From Panax quinquefolius (Eukaryota; Streptophyta; Magnoliopsida; Apiales; Araliaceae): a stretch of 64,000 nt of DNA. Below, one piece after another: positions 10,645 to 23,064 of this stretch. The notes under the pieces are model-generated. The model had not been told where the DNA came from. It saw only the letters and a program-made list of their open reading frames with translations, and searched no databases. Position numbers and translations under genes: made by a program. How positions within the stretch are numbered: the stretch's first letter is position 1; every line of letters starts with the position of its first letter. The stretch spans positions 84,258,005 to 84,322,004 of the forward strand of contig CM035165.1 of NCBI GenBank assembly GCA_020205615.1, given 5' to 3'.

Positions 10645-11640
10645 ATCTCCCTCCTTATGGAATTTAGCCCTCGAAATTAGGGTGCGATACTGATATGATA
10701 AAGAGGTGAGGATACCTTGAATACCTTTATCGTCGAAAACATTAAATTCATTTTTGCAATCCTACCAAAGATATTCATTAACAATTCATCTTTTGCACTA
10801 CAGCCAAAGATATACAATCAGTAAAACCAATAATACCGAGACTCGACTTAATAGTATCACAACCATGAATTATCCATGCACTCATGGGCTAAGGATATTC
10901 GTGTTTTCAATTACTATCATGATTATACCGAATAATCCGTGGTCATAATCATACCAAGTCTATCAATGCACTACTACCAAAGATGACTTTTACCACATCC
11001 ATGAATTAATATTTCATTCTTTGAGACTCAAATTTCAATAATTAATCCATATCATCGAATCATCCCCGCACTACGAGGCCAAGGATATTCATTAAGTATC
11101 ACGACCACGAATTATCTATGCACTACTACCAAAGATAATTGTGTATTCATTAATATCACGACCACAAATTATCCATGCACTACTACCAAAGATAATTGTG
11201 TATTCATTAATATCACAACCACAAATTATCCATGCACTACTACCAAAGATAATTGTGTATTCATTAGTATCACGACCACAAATTATCCATGCACTACTAC
11301 CAAAGATAATTGTGTATTCATTAGTATCACGACCACAAATTATCCATGCACTACTACCAAAGATAATTGTGTATTCATTAATATCACGACCACAAATTAT
11401 CCATGCACTACGGCCAAAGATAATTGTGTATTCATTAAGTATCACGACCACAAATTATCCATGCACTACTACCAAAGATAATTGTGTATTCATTTACTGT
11501 TATGATTATACCGAACAATCCTCGGTCATAATCATACCAAGTCCATCTACAGTCATGAGATGACTTTCAACATAATATAAGCATGAGGATAATGATATAA
11601 AGAATCAATCAAATGAGATAAAGGATAAATATTAAACATT
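10645..11640 (-). repeat. E2 pol 3' remnant joined to LTR-derived sequence
   Basis: Only about 65 bases after the LTR match the end of pol (the GAAATTTAGCCCTCGAAATTAGGG and AAGAGGTGAGGATACCTTGA text). From about 10750 the sequence is the LTR segment with GCACTAC..GCC modules and the inverted pair around CATGATTATACCGAATAATCC. It is therefore an LTR piece fused into the internal region, expanded by the tandem array at 11097-11496. Confidence 0.65.
11097..11496. repeat. 57-bp tandem array, seven units
   Basis: Units begin TATCACGACCAC at 11097, 11154, 11211, 11268, 11325, 11382 and 11440, i.e. 57-bp spacing with one 58-bp step. Each unit has ATTATCCATGCACTAC..CCAAAGATAATTGTG, where ATTATC and GATAAT are inverted. 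It is a local amplification of a motif present once or twice in every LTR. Because 57 is divisible by 3 the array produces long repetitive ORFs on both strands that are not genes. There are no unique spacers, so it is not a CRISPR. Confidence 0.92.
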
Positions 11641-12772
11641 TATAATATAATTTATCCAGATTCAAGAATATCTCCATGTTTTCAATCACTTAATAATCTC
11701 ATAATCTAATATCATTAATATTATAACAATATTTTAATCACTTCTTAAATTTATAAATAATTTATCTTAATTGTTTACGTTTTACCATATAATGCATTTA
11801 ATCATTCGTAAATGTCATACTCATAAAATATCATCACCAATTATCAAATCCCTCATCAAAAAATATGCATATACTCTATATAGGATTCTCTAGCCATAAA
11901 ATCCTATTTTCAACTTTGTTACTTCACATAACATATTTAACTCATATGTTTGTAACTAAACTATTTTCATGAAAAATACCAAATCAGCCCCAAAAATATT
12001 TCTTTTCTGGGATTTAGCATAATATAGTCCCATAATGAAAATATATTTTTCTCGGAATTTTTAAAATTCATTTACTATTTTTTAAAAATCAATTTCCACT
12101 TAATTCCTTAAGAAATTAGCTACCTCAAGTTTAACTCCAAAAATTCCCAAATCTTGGCAGGACCTTACACATGTTAACGTGAGCTTCCAGTTTAAATTTC
12201 ATGGTCATCTGAGTTATAGAACTCTCCGGTTATAGCGCGTCATCGAGAAAAACCTAAATATTAAAATAGTCATAACTTGCTCATTTTAAGTCGAGAATGA
12301 GCTCATTTTTGGACAGGAGGTACTTTATACCATATACTTTCATGTCCCAAAAGGCCAGAATTTTTCTCATAATTTAAGTGGCCGAAACAGCCTCTCTAAA
12401 ATCATGGCAGAAGCTTTTTCGGTTTTTGCAGCTTTGCACTCCTTTGCTAAAATCAGTCCACACAAAAATCTACAACACCTTTTCCAGTAATTCCACTTGG
12501 ATTAGTTAGGTAACTCATAGATCTAACTCTAGGACTTGACCACATTCAAAATTCAAAATATAACAGGAGATATGGTCAATTGAATTTCATGTTACGTTTT
12601 TCACTAAAATCGATTTTCAACTCTTTGTGATTTCTAAGAAACTTTCATGTTTTCACATACTAACCAACATAACTCATCATAAAACTTACTAATACTTCAT
12701 ATACCCATGATTTTTATTAGTTCTATACTTTTATTATGACTTTCATCATAATCCACGTAAATGCAGATCCTT
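11641..12772. repeat. Unclassified LTR-like sequence inside E2
   Basis: About 1.1 kb unlike the A or B LTRs in this window. Stretches such as TCATAACTTGCTCATTTTAAG and GAGTTATAGAACTCTCCGG resemble text I associate with plant gypsy LTRs of other families. No ORF of note. It ends abruptly at about 12773 where the RNase H/PR fusion begins. Probably the remnant of a different element that inserted into E2 and was later trimmed. Confidence 0.4.
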
Positions 12773-13560
12773 TTAGTTGAAGAAATATTTGAGGGTTTAA
12801 GAAATGGGTTTTTATCTTTGGGGTCAATACAAAATTCGATTTCACGCTCTAGGGTAGGCTAGGAAGTCTTCAAGAATACGCCAAGAAATTTATTAATGAT
12901 AGAAATATCATTCAAAACTCATTACTCTCGTCCAAGACTTGGATGGATAAGACGTCACATTGATACCAACTGTGACTTCTATCCCTTAACCTAGATAGCA
13001 CCTCACAATGATACCTATAAACTTGCCATCTTCATTCACGATGTCGCCTACGAGAAAGTCAAACTTTGCATTCCACACAAGGAAGTCAACAACGAAAGGT
13101 TCGGAGCTCTTTACTTATGGCTTGATATAACAAATGATTAACTTTAGGGTTTGGTTACTTTGAATTCAGATATATGAGTTGGTTAGGAATATGAAAGCTA
13201 ACAACCTTACAAAAAGAATAATGAGTAGTTAATCAATCGTTTTCAAAAATTACCTCAAAGGCAAGTATTTTCAAAGAGATAAGATCGACAGTAACGTGAA
13301 AGTGTTTATTTGAAACAACAAGATTAAAAAAAATAGTAAGCGAACGAAGGCTCCTACTAACAAAGTTTCAACCAATAAGTCAAAGTCTAACTTCTCCGAG
13401 TCAAATTTAAACGTTGAACGCAAAGCAAGAGAGATAAAAGAATGGGTAGAACCAGGTTATTCAACACGGTATAGACTTCGCAAGAGCTTATGATTAACTT
13501 ACCCGTGATAATTTTATTTGGGTTCCTCGTCACGAGAAAAAAAACGCTCTCTCTTAAATT
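12773..13560 (-). pseudogene. E2 RNase H/protease fusion with foreign segment
   Basis: The minus-strand sequence starts at the same GAAGAAATATTTGAGG-GTTTAAGAAATGGG junction as E1 (12788-12796), continues through the PR-RT linker, then the foreign segment (about 12915-13125, with a partial duplication at 12955-13010), then protease (13130-13500). Here the foreign segment stays open for about 40 codons, including FVVDFLVWNA and FLVGDIVNEDGKF. The protease is riddled with frameshifts and I could not read an intact DTG. Confidence 0.65.
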
Positions 13561-14707
13561 ACGGCTCTGGTTTGTGGGATGACCTTTGGTGCCTCCATCC
13601 TAGTTGAATTTGTCTTGAGAAACGACAAAATCGAGCTAAGTGGCCTTCTCTTCCACAATTATAACATGCTTTGGATGGCATGGTGATTCGGATCGATGTG
13701 TCCCTCTCCTCCGCATTTGAAGCATATGATAGGTGGTCCTTCTCCTTCCTTAACAACAGTCTTTGGCTTTGACGTCTTTCCATCATTGTTGAATCTCCTT
13801 TTCTTGAAATGTCCATTCTTATTGTTTTGGCCTGATTACCACCAAGTGGTTACCATATCCGCCCGTTGATTCCCTCCATGCTTGTTGTCACCGCTTCGAT
13901 GACTACTCATTTGGTATTATAATTTTCTTTGGCTACTTTCTTTTTAGTTACGTTGACTCGTTATCGCGCTCCACTAATCGAGCCCTATTTACAACATCCG
14001 AATAAAAATACGGTTTATGAGAAATAAGATGTTGGCGTATCTCCGCTTCAAACCTCTTTAAAACATTCGCGTCATTCTCTCTTCATTATCCACCAAGTGG
14101 GACGCAAATCGTGATAACTCCGCAAACTTTGCCTCGTATTACGACACGGTCATATTGTTTTGTTCCAACTTGATAAACTCCACCTCCTTCATGTGGCGAA
14201 TACTTTCAGGAAAGTATTTGTCGTTGAACAGCTCCTGGAACTTCTCCCAAGATATCTTGAAGACAAAGAAAGTTGAGTACGATTTACCGATTCCCACCAA
14301 GAATGCCTCTCTCGCGCAACATATAAAGGCTGCAAAAGGGAACCTTTTGCTCCTCGGAGCATCCCAAGACATCAAATATCTTGGTAATCTGCTTTATCCA
14401 TGCTTCCGCCGAAGTGGTTTTGGCTCTCCCTTAAACTCCGATGGTCCCAACTCCTTGAATTGTTTAGCGGTGACCACCGAGAGTTTTCCGTGTTTCCACC
14501 CACGTTTTGGGACAGGATTAAAGCTTTCACCGATGTTGCATGAATTCTAAAACCTCTTAAACGTCGTCGTTAGTCAATTGATCGGTGTTGTTGTTTACAT
14601 GGGAGGATTATCGCCATCCTGTTGTACATTGTCTCCGATTATTGATCCGTGGAGAATCAACAGTCTCCTCGTGCTCCATTGCTATTCTCAACATTCTCGG
14701 ATGCCAT
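13559..14707 (-). pseudogene. E2 gag
   Basis: Gag from the ATG at 14707 (same MASEN start as E1). Homology runs through the SWEKFQELFND.YFPESIRHMKEVEF segment (14139-14260), but the reading frame shifts several times, and the stretch corresponding to DALKMSWEK is altered near 14250-14300. One zinc knuckle CYNCGREGHLARFC is readable near 13640-13680. The frame then ends within a few dozen codons. Confidence 0.7.
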
Positions 14708-14892
14708 TTTCAAACACCGCCACAAAATAAGGGTTAATTAACTTTGTCACATATTATCCCTATACACCGACCACCAATTAAATACCAAATAAACTTAGGT
14801 AGGTCATACTAGCGAAGGAATTTCCGTCTCTCCCTCCTAGTTCTATTCTCACCTCTTAGCCGTGGATCATATCCCTAAGCTCGATACCAAAC

Positions 14893-16201
14893 CGCGACGC
14901 CCAAAATTAGGTATACGCCACCCATCTTGGGTCGCCACTTACATGGTACATAAATTCAAATACAACTTACTAATATAACTGCCGTGGTACAATACGACAT
15001 AAACTGTGAGTTTGAATACAAATATTGTCTACTAGATATTATACAAACTCAAAAGGAGTCCTCATTACAACTATTATCACACTATTTCACTGAATAGTGA
15101 GGACTACTAATGCTATCCTCTGGACCATTACTTCGTTCCCCGACTCGTCCCAGCTATGTTCTCATTTCCTGAAGAGAACAGTGAAAGAAAGGGTGAGCTC
15201 AACTAGCCCAGTAAGAAATATTATGACTAAGATAATGCGTAATAAATTATCATTAGCCTTCAACAATGTTAAACCGATAAAATACAATGATAAACCGGTT
15301 TAATCAGTGTGGAATATGCAATCCATTAAAAAATCAAGTAGAGAATAAAGTCTACTATCTTTTAGGTTTTAAAAGGTTTTCATCAATTTTATCATTTGAG
15401 ACTCAAACTTAATAAATAAACCACCACATCTAATCATCCTCGTACTCACGGTCAAGGATTTTCATCAAGTTATCAAATGGTCATGACTATACCGAATCAC
15501 CCCGGTCATAATCATACCAAAAACTATCCATCTTTGCATTACAGCCAATCGAGGACTTTTGTCACATCATTTATATCAAGTCATGATTATACCGAATGAT
15601 CCACGGTCATAATCATACTAAGTTCATCTACGCACGTAAGCCAAAGATAACATAATATAAAATATAATATATTCTATTTATAGAATAACTTTAATAAAGT
15701 ATTCTATTTTATATAAAAGATGTTTCGCTTTTATTACGTTAATAATACAAATAAAACAAAACGTCATTATCGCTATAATAATTCATATTATTAATCGACA
15801 ATAATGGAATCAAAGCGAGTGACTTCTCACATAAGCATCGATAATCAATACCGTGTAAGCTTCTTATGCAACCACACACGATTCATGTACTTTTACTACC
15901 GAGTAGTTCAACAAGAACCTACCGGTAAAACTTCCGCCGTTATTTCAATAAAATATTTTTGTCGTTTTCTCAATCCAAACAATAATTACGTTGTGGGGTC
16001 CACCAATGATTGAGTAGTTATACGAATATTCCTGCTAAATAAATATTCCCGACCAATCGAATATAATATAACCACTTGCATGCTTTGCAAAATTTATAAA
16101 TACTACCCACAACTATAATATTATCTTAAATTCACACCATAATATTAAAAAATTATTTCAACAAAATTTAAATCTTTATTGATAAAATCTGGGGTCTCAC
16201 A
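14893..16201 (-). repeat. E2 5' LTR, internally deleted
   Basis: Begins CGCGACGCCC (a decayed TGTGACGCC) and ends TCTGGGGTCTCACA. At about 15655 the modules around GCACGTAAGCCAAAGATAACATAATATAA jump directly to the A2 promoter-upstream module (AAATATAATATATTC), removing the hairpin array and the TATA region. At 1309 bp it is about half the partner LTR. The element could not be transcribed from this LTR as it stands. Confidence 0.85.
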
Positions 16202-18191
16202 AAAGATATTCATTTCTATCACCAGCTGGTCATGTTCATCTCAACACTTATTCATCTTTGCACTACAGGCCAAAGATATTCATCAGGTAATCATTCATCT
16301 TTACACTATATGCCAAAGATATTCAGTTATATCACCATTTAGGACCGAGGATGATGAAAAATATCTTAAAGAAAAGAATCTAGTGAGATAAAAGGACAAA
16401 GATTAGGGATTCATACTTTAGATAATCCAAGTTCAAAAATTTTCCATAATAAACCATAATAGAGTAAAATTCAAGAATGAAGATCAAAACATGGATACAA
16501 TCAAAGATAGTAACCATAATAGACATCTTGTACAAAGAAGAAAAAATTTCATTTTTCTGTGAATAGTGCTGTATTCGTGAATAGTGTCGTATACGTGAAT
16601 AGTGCCGTATACGTGAATAGGAACCCCGACACGAATATTTAAAAGGTAAAAATTCTACAAGAAAAATCATACTTCGTGAATAGTACTCGTGAATAGTGTC
16701 GTATTCGTGAATAGTGCCGTATACGTGAATAGTAACCTCGACATGAAAAGGTAAAAAATTTCATAATAAAATTCATACCAATATTTCGGTATAATGATAT
16801 TGAACGAAATAACATCATTTATGAAAATAACTTCCCTTACCTCAAAAGAATAGTGCTTCTGCCTGAAATATCGGATATAACGCTGAAGAAAACTTACACT
16901 GAATATCAACTCTCAAAGTATCTAAATACTCACAAAATACACTCGATAATATAGAGAGAGAAAACTTATGATTCTGGTGTGATTTTTACTTCTAACTAAG
17001 CACCCTATTTATAGGAAAATGCTTAGGACGCCTAAGTAGACTAAATTTAATAAAATAATATTTTTAAAATTTTTACGCACACCTCATTGACCAAAATATT
17101 ATCACACCACTAGTGGGGCCCACCAAAATTAGAATTTTTCACAACAACCAAAAGTGGGGCCCACCTATGTTTTTAATAAAAATATTTATTTTTGAAACTT
17201 CAATAATTCATAATAAATAGTCCTTTTATCAGAAAAATACGAATTTTCTGTCCATTCCATAGGAAATTTAATTCTCTACAACTTTGTAGAAGAAAGTTTT
17301 TCTAAATTCTAAATAGAAAATGACCGAAATCCACATACGGATGATTTTTAATACCTTCATTCTGACAAAATACTGATAAAACACCTCAACATTAATTCCT
17401 TCATTTATATCCACATAAAAATAAATATTTCCTTATCATATAAATTAATAATTAATTATTCACAAATAATATTACAGAATCACAATTATGACAACCAGGT
17501 CGTTCCCAAGAAAAGGGGGCTTTCCAATAAGGATTTCTCCTTACTTGCGCGCAATAGGTGAACAAATCCCTTTCTTACACAGAACTTCCTTAGACATTGC
17601 CAATAATGCTATATAATAATATTATTCAAATAATATGAATTACTGATCTGATAATGGGAAATAATGTGCAGTGACAATTATTGAAATAACAATAATATAA
17701 AATATCAACGTAGCAATTATTGAATCAATAAAATAAAATATTGAACAACAACTACTGTAACAATTATTGAGTAGTGCCTTCTTACGTAAGAATCAATAAT
17801 TCAAAAATACCGTGTAATATCTTGTGCACATCGCAACCATGCGCCAGATTATTATATTTTAACCACGTGGTATTCAGCGGTGTTAATGGTAACAACTACG
17901 CCGTTATTTATAAAAAAAAACTCATACTTGTCGTTTTCTTCATCCGATAGTTTTCCGTTATAGGGCCCACAAATGGCTGCGCCATCGTACGAATATTCTC
18001 TGACAGCAAGAATATTCCTCGACCAAACGAATATTCTCCGACAACAATGAATATTTTATAACCACTTGCTTATTTTGAAAAATTTTCACATTTCACCCAT
18101 AACCAAAGTATTATATCAAATTAACACCTTTTTATTCAAAATAATAATTAGAGGAAATTCAATTTTATTTATAAACAGTTGCGGTCTTACA

Positions 18192-18351
18192 TTTTCATGA
18201 AAACATGATATAGGTGAAGAAATTATGTTTTCATAGAAATACAGTTATGTGTATATGATATGACTTATTTTGGAATCAAAATTGATAATTAATTCATAAT
18301 ATAAAGTGTAAATTTACTTTTAATTGTGTAAATATATAAAGAAACGAAAAC
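18192..18351. other. Spacer left of E3
   Basis: 160 bases of AT-rich sequence with no similarity to the LTRs. It is followed by the AAAGT target duplication at 18352-18356 and is continuous with 53676 onward if E3 is removed. No ORF or signal. Confidence 0.5.
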
Positions 18352-18356
18352 AAAGT

Positions 18357-20800
18357 TGTGACGCCCCCAAAATAGGTATACATCACCTATTCTGAGTCGC
18401 CAAATACATGGTACAGAAACAAATATAACTTCAGTAATACAATTGTCGTGCAAAATACGACAACACATATACTGTGAGTTTAAATACAAATATTGTCTAA
18501 TAGACAGTATACAAACTCAAAAGGAGTCCTCATTACAATTATTGATACACTATTTTACAAAATAGTGAGGACTACTAAAACAACTATCCTGAACCATCAC
18601 TCCATACCCCGGCTAGTTCCTGCTATGTTCTCAATTCCTAAGAAGAAAAATGGAACAAAAAGGAAAAGGGTGAGCTAAAGTAGCGTAGTAAAAAATATTA
18701 TGACTAAGATAATATACAATAAATTATCATTAGTCTTCAACAGGGAAAAATCTGATAGATCATAATAGACAACAAGTTTTAGATCAACAACTATAGTAGA
18801 AACAATAATGCATTAGAAGAGTCAAGTAGAGAATGAATTCTACTATCTTCTAAGATTTAAAAGTCCATCATCAATATTTTATCCCTGTAACATCAATCAA
18901 TAGACATCTTGAATCAAATATTTATCTTTGCACTACAAGCCAAAGATATTCATTTGTATCACCAGTTGGTCATGTTTATCTCAACACCTGTTCATCTTTG
19001 CACTACGGGCCAAAGATATTCATCAGTTAATCATTCATCTTTGCACTACAGGCCAAAAATATTCAGTAATATCATCATTTAGGACTGGGGATGATGAAAA
19101 ATATCTTAAAGAAAATGAATTCAGTGAGACAAAATGACAATTATTAGGGATTCGTATTACAGTTTATCCAAGTTCAATAATACTCCATAATAACCCATTT
19201 GTGAAGTAGAATTTAAAAATAAAGATCAAAACATAGATACAATCAAAGATAGTAACCATAATAGACATCTTGGACAAAAAGGAGAAAATTTAATTTTTCG
19301 GTGAATAGTGCCGTATACATGAATAGTGCCGTATACGTGAATAGTAATCCCGACACAAAAAGGTAGAAATTCCACAATAAAATTCATATCAATATTTCGG
19401 CATAATGATATTGAAGAAAATAATATTATTTACAAAGAAAATAACATCTCTTATCTCAAAATAACAGTATTTCTGATTGGAATATCGGTATAAGGCTGAA
19501 GAAAACTTGCACTGAATAGTAACTCACAAATTATATAAATACTCACAAAATACGCTCGATAATATATATATAGAGAGAAAACTTATTTCTGGTGTGATTT
19601 TCAATTTTAACTAAGCACCCTATTTATAGAAAAATACTAGAACGCCAAAGGAGACTAAAATAATAAAATAATATTATTTCTTTTCTTCTTTTCTACGCCC
19701 ACCTTTATCAAAGCCAGCCATCTTGGACACAAATTTGTAGCCCACATGTTAAAAACAAAAGTGGGTCCCTCCCACAATTTTAATAAAAAATTTAATTTCC
19801 GAAACTTCAATAATTCATAATAAATAGCCCTTTTATCAGAAAAATACGAATTTTATGTCCATTCCATAGGAAATCGAATTCTCTACAACTTTGCAGAAGA
19901 AAGTGTTTCCAAATTCCAAACAGAAAATATTCAAAATCCACATACGGATGATTTTTAATACATTCATTCCGACAAAATACTGATAAAACACCTCAACATT
20001 AATTCCTTCAACTATATCCACATAAAAATAAATATTTCCTTATCATAAAAATCAATAAATAATTATTCACAAATAATATTACAGAATCACAATAATGACA
20101 ACTATGCCGTTCTCAGGAAATAGGGGGCTTTCCGATAAGGATTTCTCCTTACTGGCACGCAATTAGGTGACCAAACCTCTCCTTGACAGAACTTTCTAGA
20201 CATTGCCAATAATGCTATCTAATAATATTATTTAGATAATATGAATTATTGATATGATAATGGAGATACTATGCAGTGACAATTATTGAAACAACAATAA
20301 TATAAAATATCAACGCCACAATTATTGAATCAATAAAATAAAATATTGAACAGTAATTACTGTAACAATTATTGAGTAGTGCCTTCTTACGTAAGAATCT
20401 ATAATTCAAAAATACTATGCAATACCGCGGTGCTATCGGCAACGATAACACGCCAGACATCGATTTCGTATTTTAACCACCGGGTATTCCAACAGTGTTA
20501 AGGGTAATAACTACACCGTGATTTATAAAAACTCAAACTTGTCGTTTTATTCATCCGACCATTTTCCGTTATGGGGCCCACAAATGGCTGCGCCGTCGTA
20601 CGAATATTCTCCGATAGAAAGAATATTCCACGACTAAACGAATATTCCCCGACACAATGGATATTTTTTAACCACTTGTTTATTTTGCAAAATTTACACA
20701 TTCACCCATAACCAAAGCATTATATCAAATTAATACTTTATTATTCAAAATAATAAATAGAGAAAATTTGATTTTATTTATAATAAGTTGGGGTCTTACA
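18357..20800 (-). repeat. E3 3' LTR (subfamily B)
   Basis: TGTGACGCCCCC at 18357 to GGGGTCTTACA at 20800, then the polypurine complement ACCTCCCCTCCTT. Contains TTTGCACTAC..GCCAAAGATATTCA modules (18930-19075), two GTGAATAGTGCCGTATAC-like repeats (19302-19345), a TATA box TATAAATAG on the minus strand (19620-19628), and the conserved TTTCCGATAAGGATTTCTCCTTACTGG segment (20131-20158). Confidence 0.92.
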
Positions 20801-20811
20801 ACCTCCCCTCC

Positions 20812-22020
20812 TTATGAAATTTTGTCCTCAAAATTGACGTACGTACCTGGTGTTTCGAAAAGGTGAGGATACCTCGCTTTCATTTCTGATTCCGACTCCC
20901 AGGTCATTTCTTCAATAACATGGTTTCTCCACAAAACCTTAACTTGTGGTATAACCTTCGTGCGTAGGACATGCTCTTTCCTATCCAAGATCTTAACAGG
21001 TACCTCCTCGTACGTTAAATCTTTGGCTATCTCGTTCGGTTCTAACTTAATAATGTGGTTCGGGTCTTTCACATATTTACGAAGCATAGATATGTAAAAA
21101 ACATTATGAACACGAGACATGCTTGGAGGTAATGCGAGTCTATAGGCCACATTTTCTATTCGGTCAAGAATTTCAAATGGACCAACAAATCTTGGATTGA
21201 GCTTTCTTCTCTTCCCTAATCTTGTAACTCCCTTCCATGGAGCAATACGTAATAATACATGATCCCCAATATTAAATTCCACGTCCTTTCGATGAAGATC
21301 CGCATAACTCTTTTGTTAATCTTGTGCCGTTTGTATACGTTATCGAATCGTTTGGATCTTCTCTATAGTTATTCGTACTAACTCTGGTCCCAACAATGTT
21401 GCTTCACCCACCTCGTCCCAGCATACTGGAGAACGATATTTTCTTCCATACAACCCCTTGAATGGAGCCACACCTATACTTGCCTGATAACTGTTGTTGT
21501 AGGAGAATTCCACCAATGGCAAGTACTTATCCCAACTCCCTTTGAAATCTAGGACACATAGTCTTAATAGATCTTCAAGAGTTTGAATAGTCCTCTCTGA
21601 TTGTCCGTCCGTTTAAGGATGGTATGCTGAATTGAATCGTAAATCCGTGCCCATAGCTTTCTGCAAGCTAACCCAAAATCGTGAAGTGAATCTTGGGTCA
21701 TGATCCAAAACTATGGATACTGGTATGCCATGCAATCTCACAATCTCATTCACGTACATACGAGAAAGACCTTCAAGGGGATAAGTCTCCCGTATAAGCA
21801 AGAAATGAGCAGACTTGGTTAATCTATCAACAATAACCCAAATCGTATCTATGCCTTGAGAAACCTTGGGAAGACCCGTAACGAAATCCATAGTAATGTG
21901 TTCCCACTTCCATTGTGGAATCTCAAGTTATTGCAATGGACCCTTTGGCACTTGATGCTCCGCTTTTACACATTGACAAGTTAAACACCTCGAGATAAAC
22001 TCCGCGATCTCTCTCTTCAT
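20812..22020 (-). pseudogene. E3 integrase and chromodomain
   Basis: On the minus strand: the end of the HHCC zinc region (CLTCQ near 21975), the catalytic core starting [13 protein letters not shown] (21891), the second acidic position as [12 protein letters not shown] instead of the usual SDRDPRF, and the third within [10 protein letters not shown]. Stops occur at 21613-21615 (CAA to TAA) and twice near 21310-21340. The last 156 codons (21282-20812) are open: the GPFEILDRI and PPSMSRVHNVF segments, then the chromodomain with VKVLWRN..IEEMTW, ending YPHLFETPGTYVNFEDKIS. Integrase joins cDNA to host DNA; the chromodomain directs it to chromatin. Broken only by nonsense codons. Confidence 0.88.
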
Positions 22021-22026
22021 ATTACT

Positions 22027-23064
22027 TCACCAAAATGTATATCGAAGATCATGATACATTTTGGTACTCCCAGGATGGATTACAAACAGTGTGTTGTGTG
22101 TCTCCATCATAATTTTATGCTTCAAGTTAGAATCGTTAGGAACACAAAGTCTGGAGTTGACTCGAAGTATTCCTTCTTCATCGATTCTTGCTTCTGGAAT
22201 AGCACCTTCTTGCACTTTCTTCTTCATACGCATCAGCTCCATGTTCGTAGCTTGAACAGCTTTAACTTTATCGATTAAAGTTGGTTCTACTCGTATGTTT
22301 GATATCATCATGTGGGTACTTGGAGTCTTTACCTCTATCTCCATCCTTTGCAAGTCATACAAAATGGACCTTTGTGTTAACAACATTGCATTCGTACCCG
22401 CATATGATCTTCTACTCAATGCGTCAGCTACCACGTTTGCTTTTCCAGGATGATATTGGATGGTATGATCATAATCTTTCAACAGCTCGAGCCAACGTCG
22501 TTGCCGCATGTTGAGTTCCTTTTGGGTGAAGAAATATTTGAGGCTTTTATGATCTGTATAGATCTCCACTTTCTCCCTATACAGGTAGTGTCTCCAGATC
22601 TTCAACGCTAAAATAACTGCTGCCAACACCAGATCATAAGTAGGATAATTCCTCTCATATTCTTTAAGTTGTCGCGAGGCATAGGCTATGGCTTTCCCAT
22701 GTTGCATGAGAACACATCCTAACCCTTTACCTAAAGCATCGTTGTAGATAACAAATCCATCTGAACTAGATGGTATTATCAGAACAGGTGCCGAAATGAG
22801 TCTCCTCTTGAGTTCTTGAAAAATCTTCTCACAATCCTCGCTCCAACCGAATTTTGTATCTTTACGAGTCAGCTGAGTTAATGGAGTAACGATTCAAGAA
22901 AATACTTCCACGAATCTCCGATAGTAACCAGCTAAGCCCAGAAAGATACGTACTTCGGTCAGTGACTTCGGTTTCTCCTAACTTTGTATGGCTTTAATCT
23001 TCGCCGGGTCGACAGATACTCCATGTTTTGACACCACGTGCCCAAGGAATGTTACTTTCTCAAG
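22027..23064 (-). pseudogene. E3 RT-RH connection and RNase H
   Basis: Reads FLGHVVSKHG (about 23050) and GYYRRFVEVF, a CGA-to-TGA stop near 22893, then TQLTRKDTKFGW and an open RNase H segment (22707-22027) with [53 protein letters not shown] and [17 protein letters not shown]. Upstream, a TGG-to-TGA change at 23062-23064 ends the RT frame. The RNase H fold is otherwise well conserved, including the TDH motif. It is the intact reference for the deletions in E1, E2 and E5. Confidence 0.88.

Larger units (their letters stand above)
8210..16201 (-). mobile_element. E2: Ty3/gypsy deletion derivative, TSD AAAGA
   Basis: Minus-strand element whose outer ends are TGTGACGCC (8210) and GGGGTCTCACA (16201). 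The target duplication AAAGA is at 8205-8209 and 16202-16206, and the interrupted LTR-B text resumes as GGCCAAAGATATTCATT. The 3' LTR is 2435 bp; the 5' LTR has lost about 1.1 kb. Internally it carries gag, protease, and the fused RNase H/PR junction without RT, but integrase and most of RNase H are replaced by LTR-like sequence and a 57-bp tandem array. It shares the RT-excision junction and the foreign segment with E1. Confidence 0.85.
7625..18191 (-). repeat. Unpaired subfamily-B LTR split by E2
   Basis: Starts TGTGACTCCCCC at 7625 and ends GCGGTCTTACA at 18191. Pieces 7625-8209 and 16207-18191 join at the E2 target site to give one LTR of about 2.57 kb, close to the E3 LTR (2444 bp). No internal sequence lies on either side, so it behaves as a solo LTR. 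The flanking five bases (TTTAA and TTTTC) do not match, so it may have arisen by other deletion. It carries GTGAATAGTGCCGTATAC repeats near 16555-16740 and a TATA-like motif near 17007-17017 (minus strand). Confidence 0.75.

Noticed and set aside
11097..11496. CRISPR-like array
   Set aside because: Repeats are contiguous with no unique spacers, in a plant retrotransposon context.
11116..11563. Long repetitive ORFs on both strands (19-residue repeats)
   Set aside because: They arise because the 57-bp tandem unit is a multiple of three and has no stops; both strands are open, and the sequence is LTR-derived.
7620..18196. Target duplication for the unpaired B LTR
   Set aside because: Flanking bases TTTAA and TTTTC do not match, so I do not claim it as a clean solo LTR.
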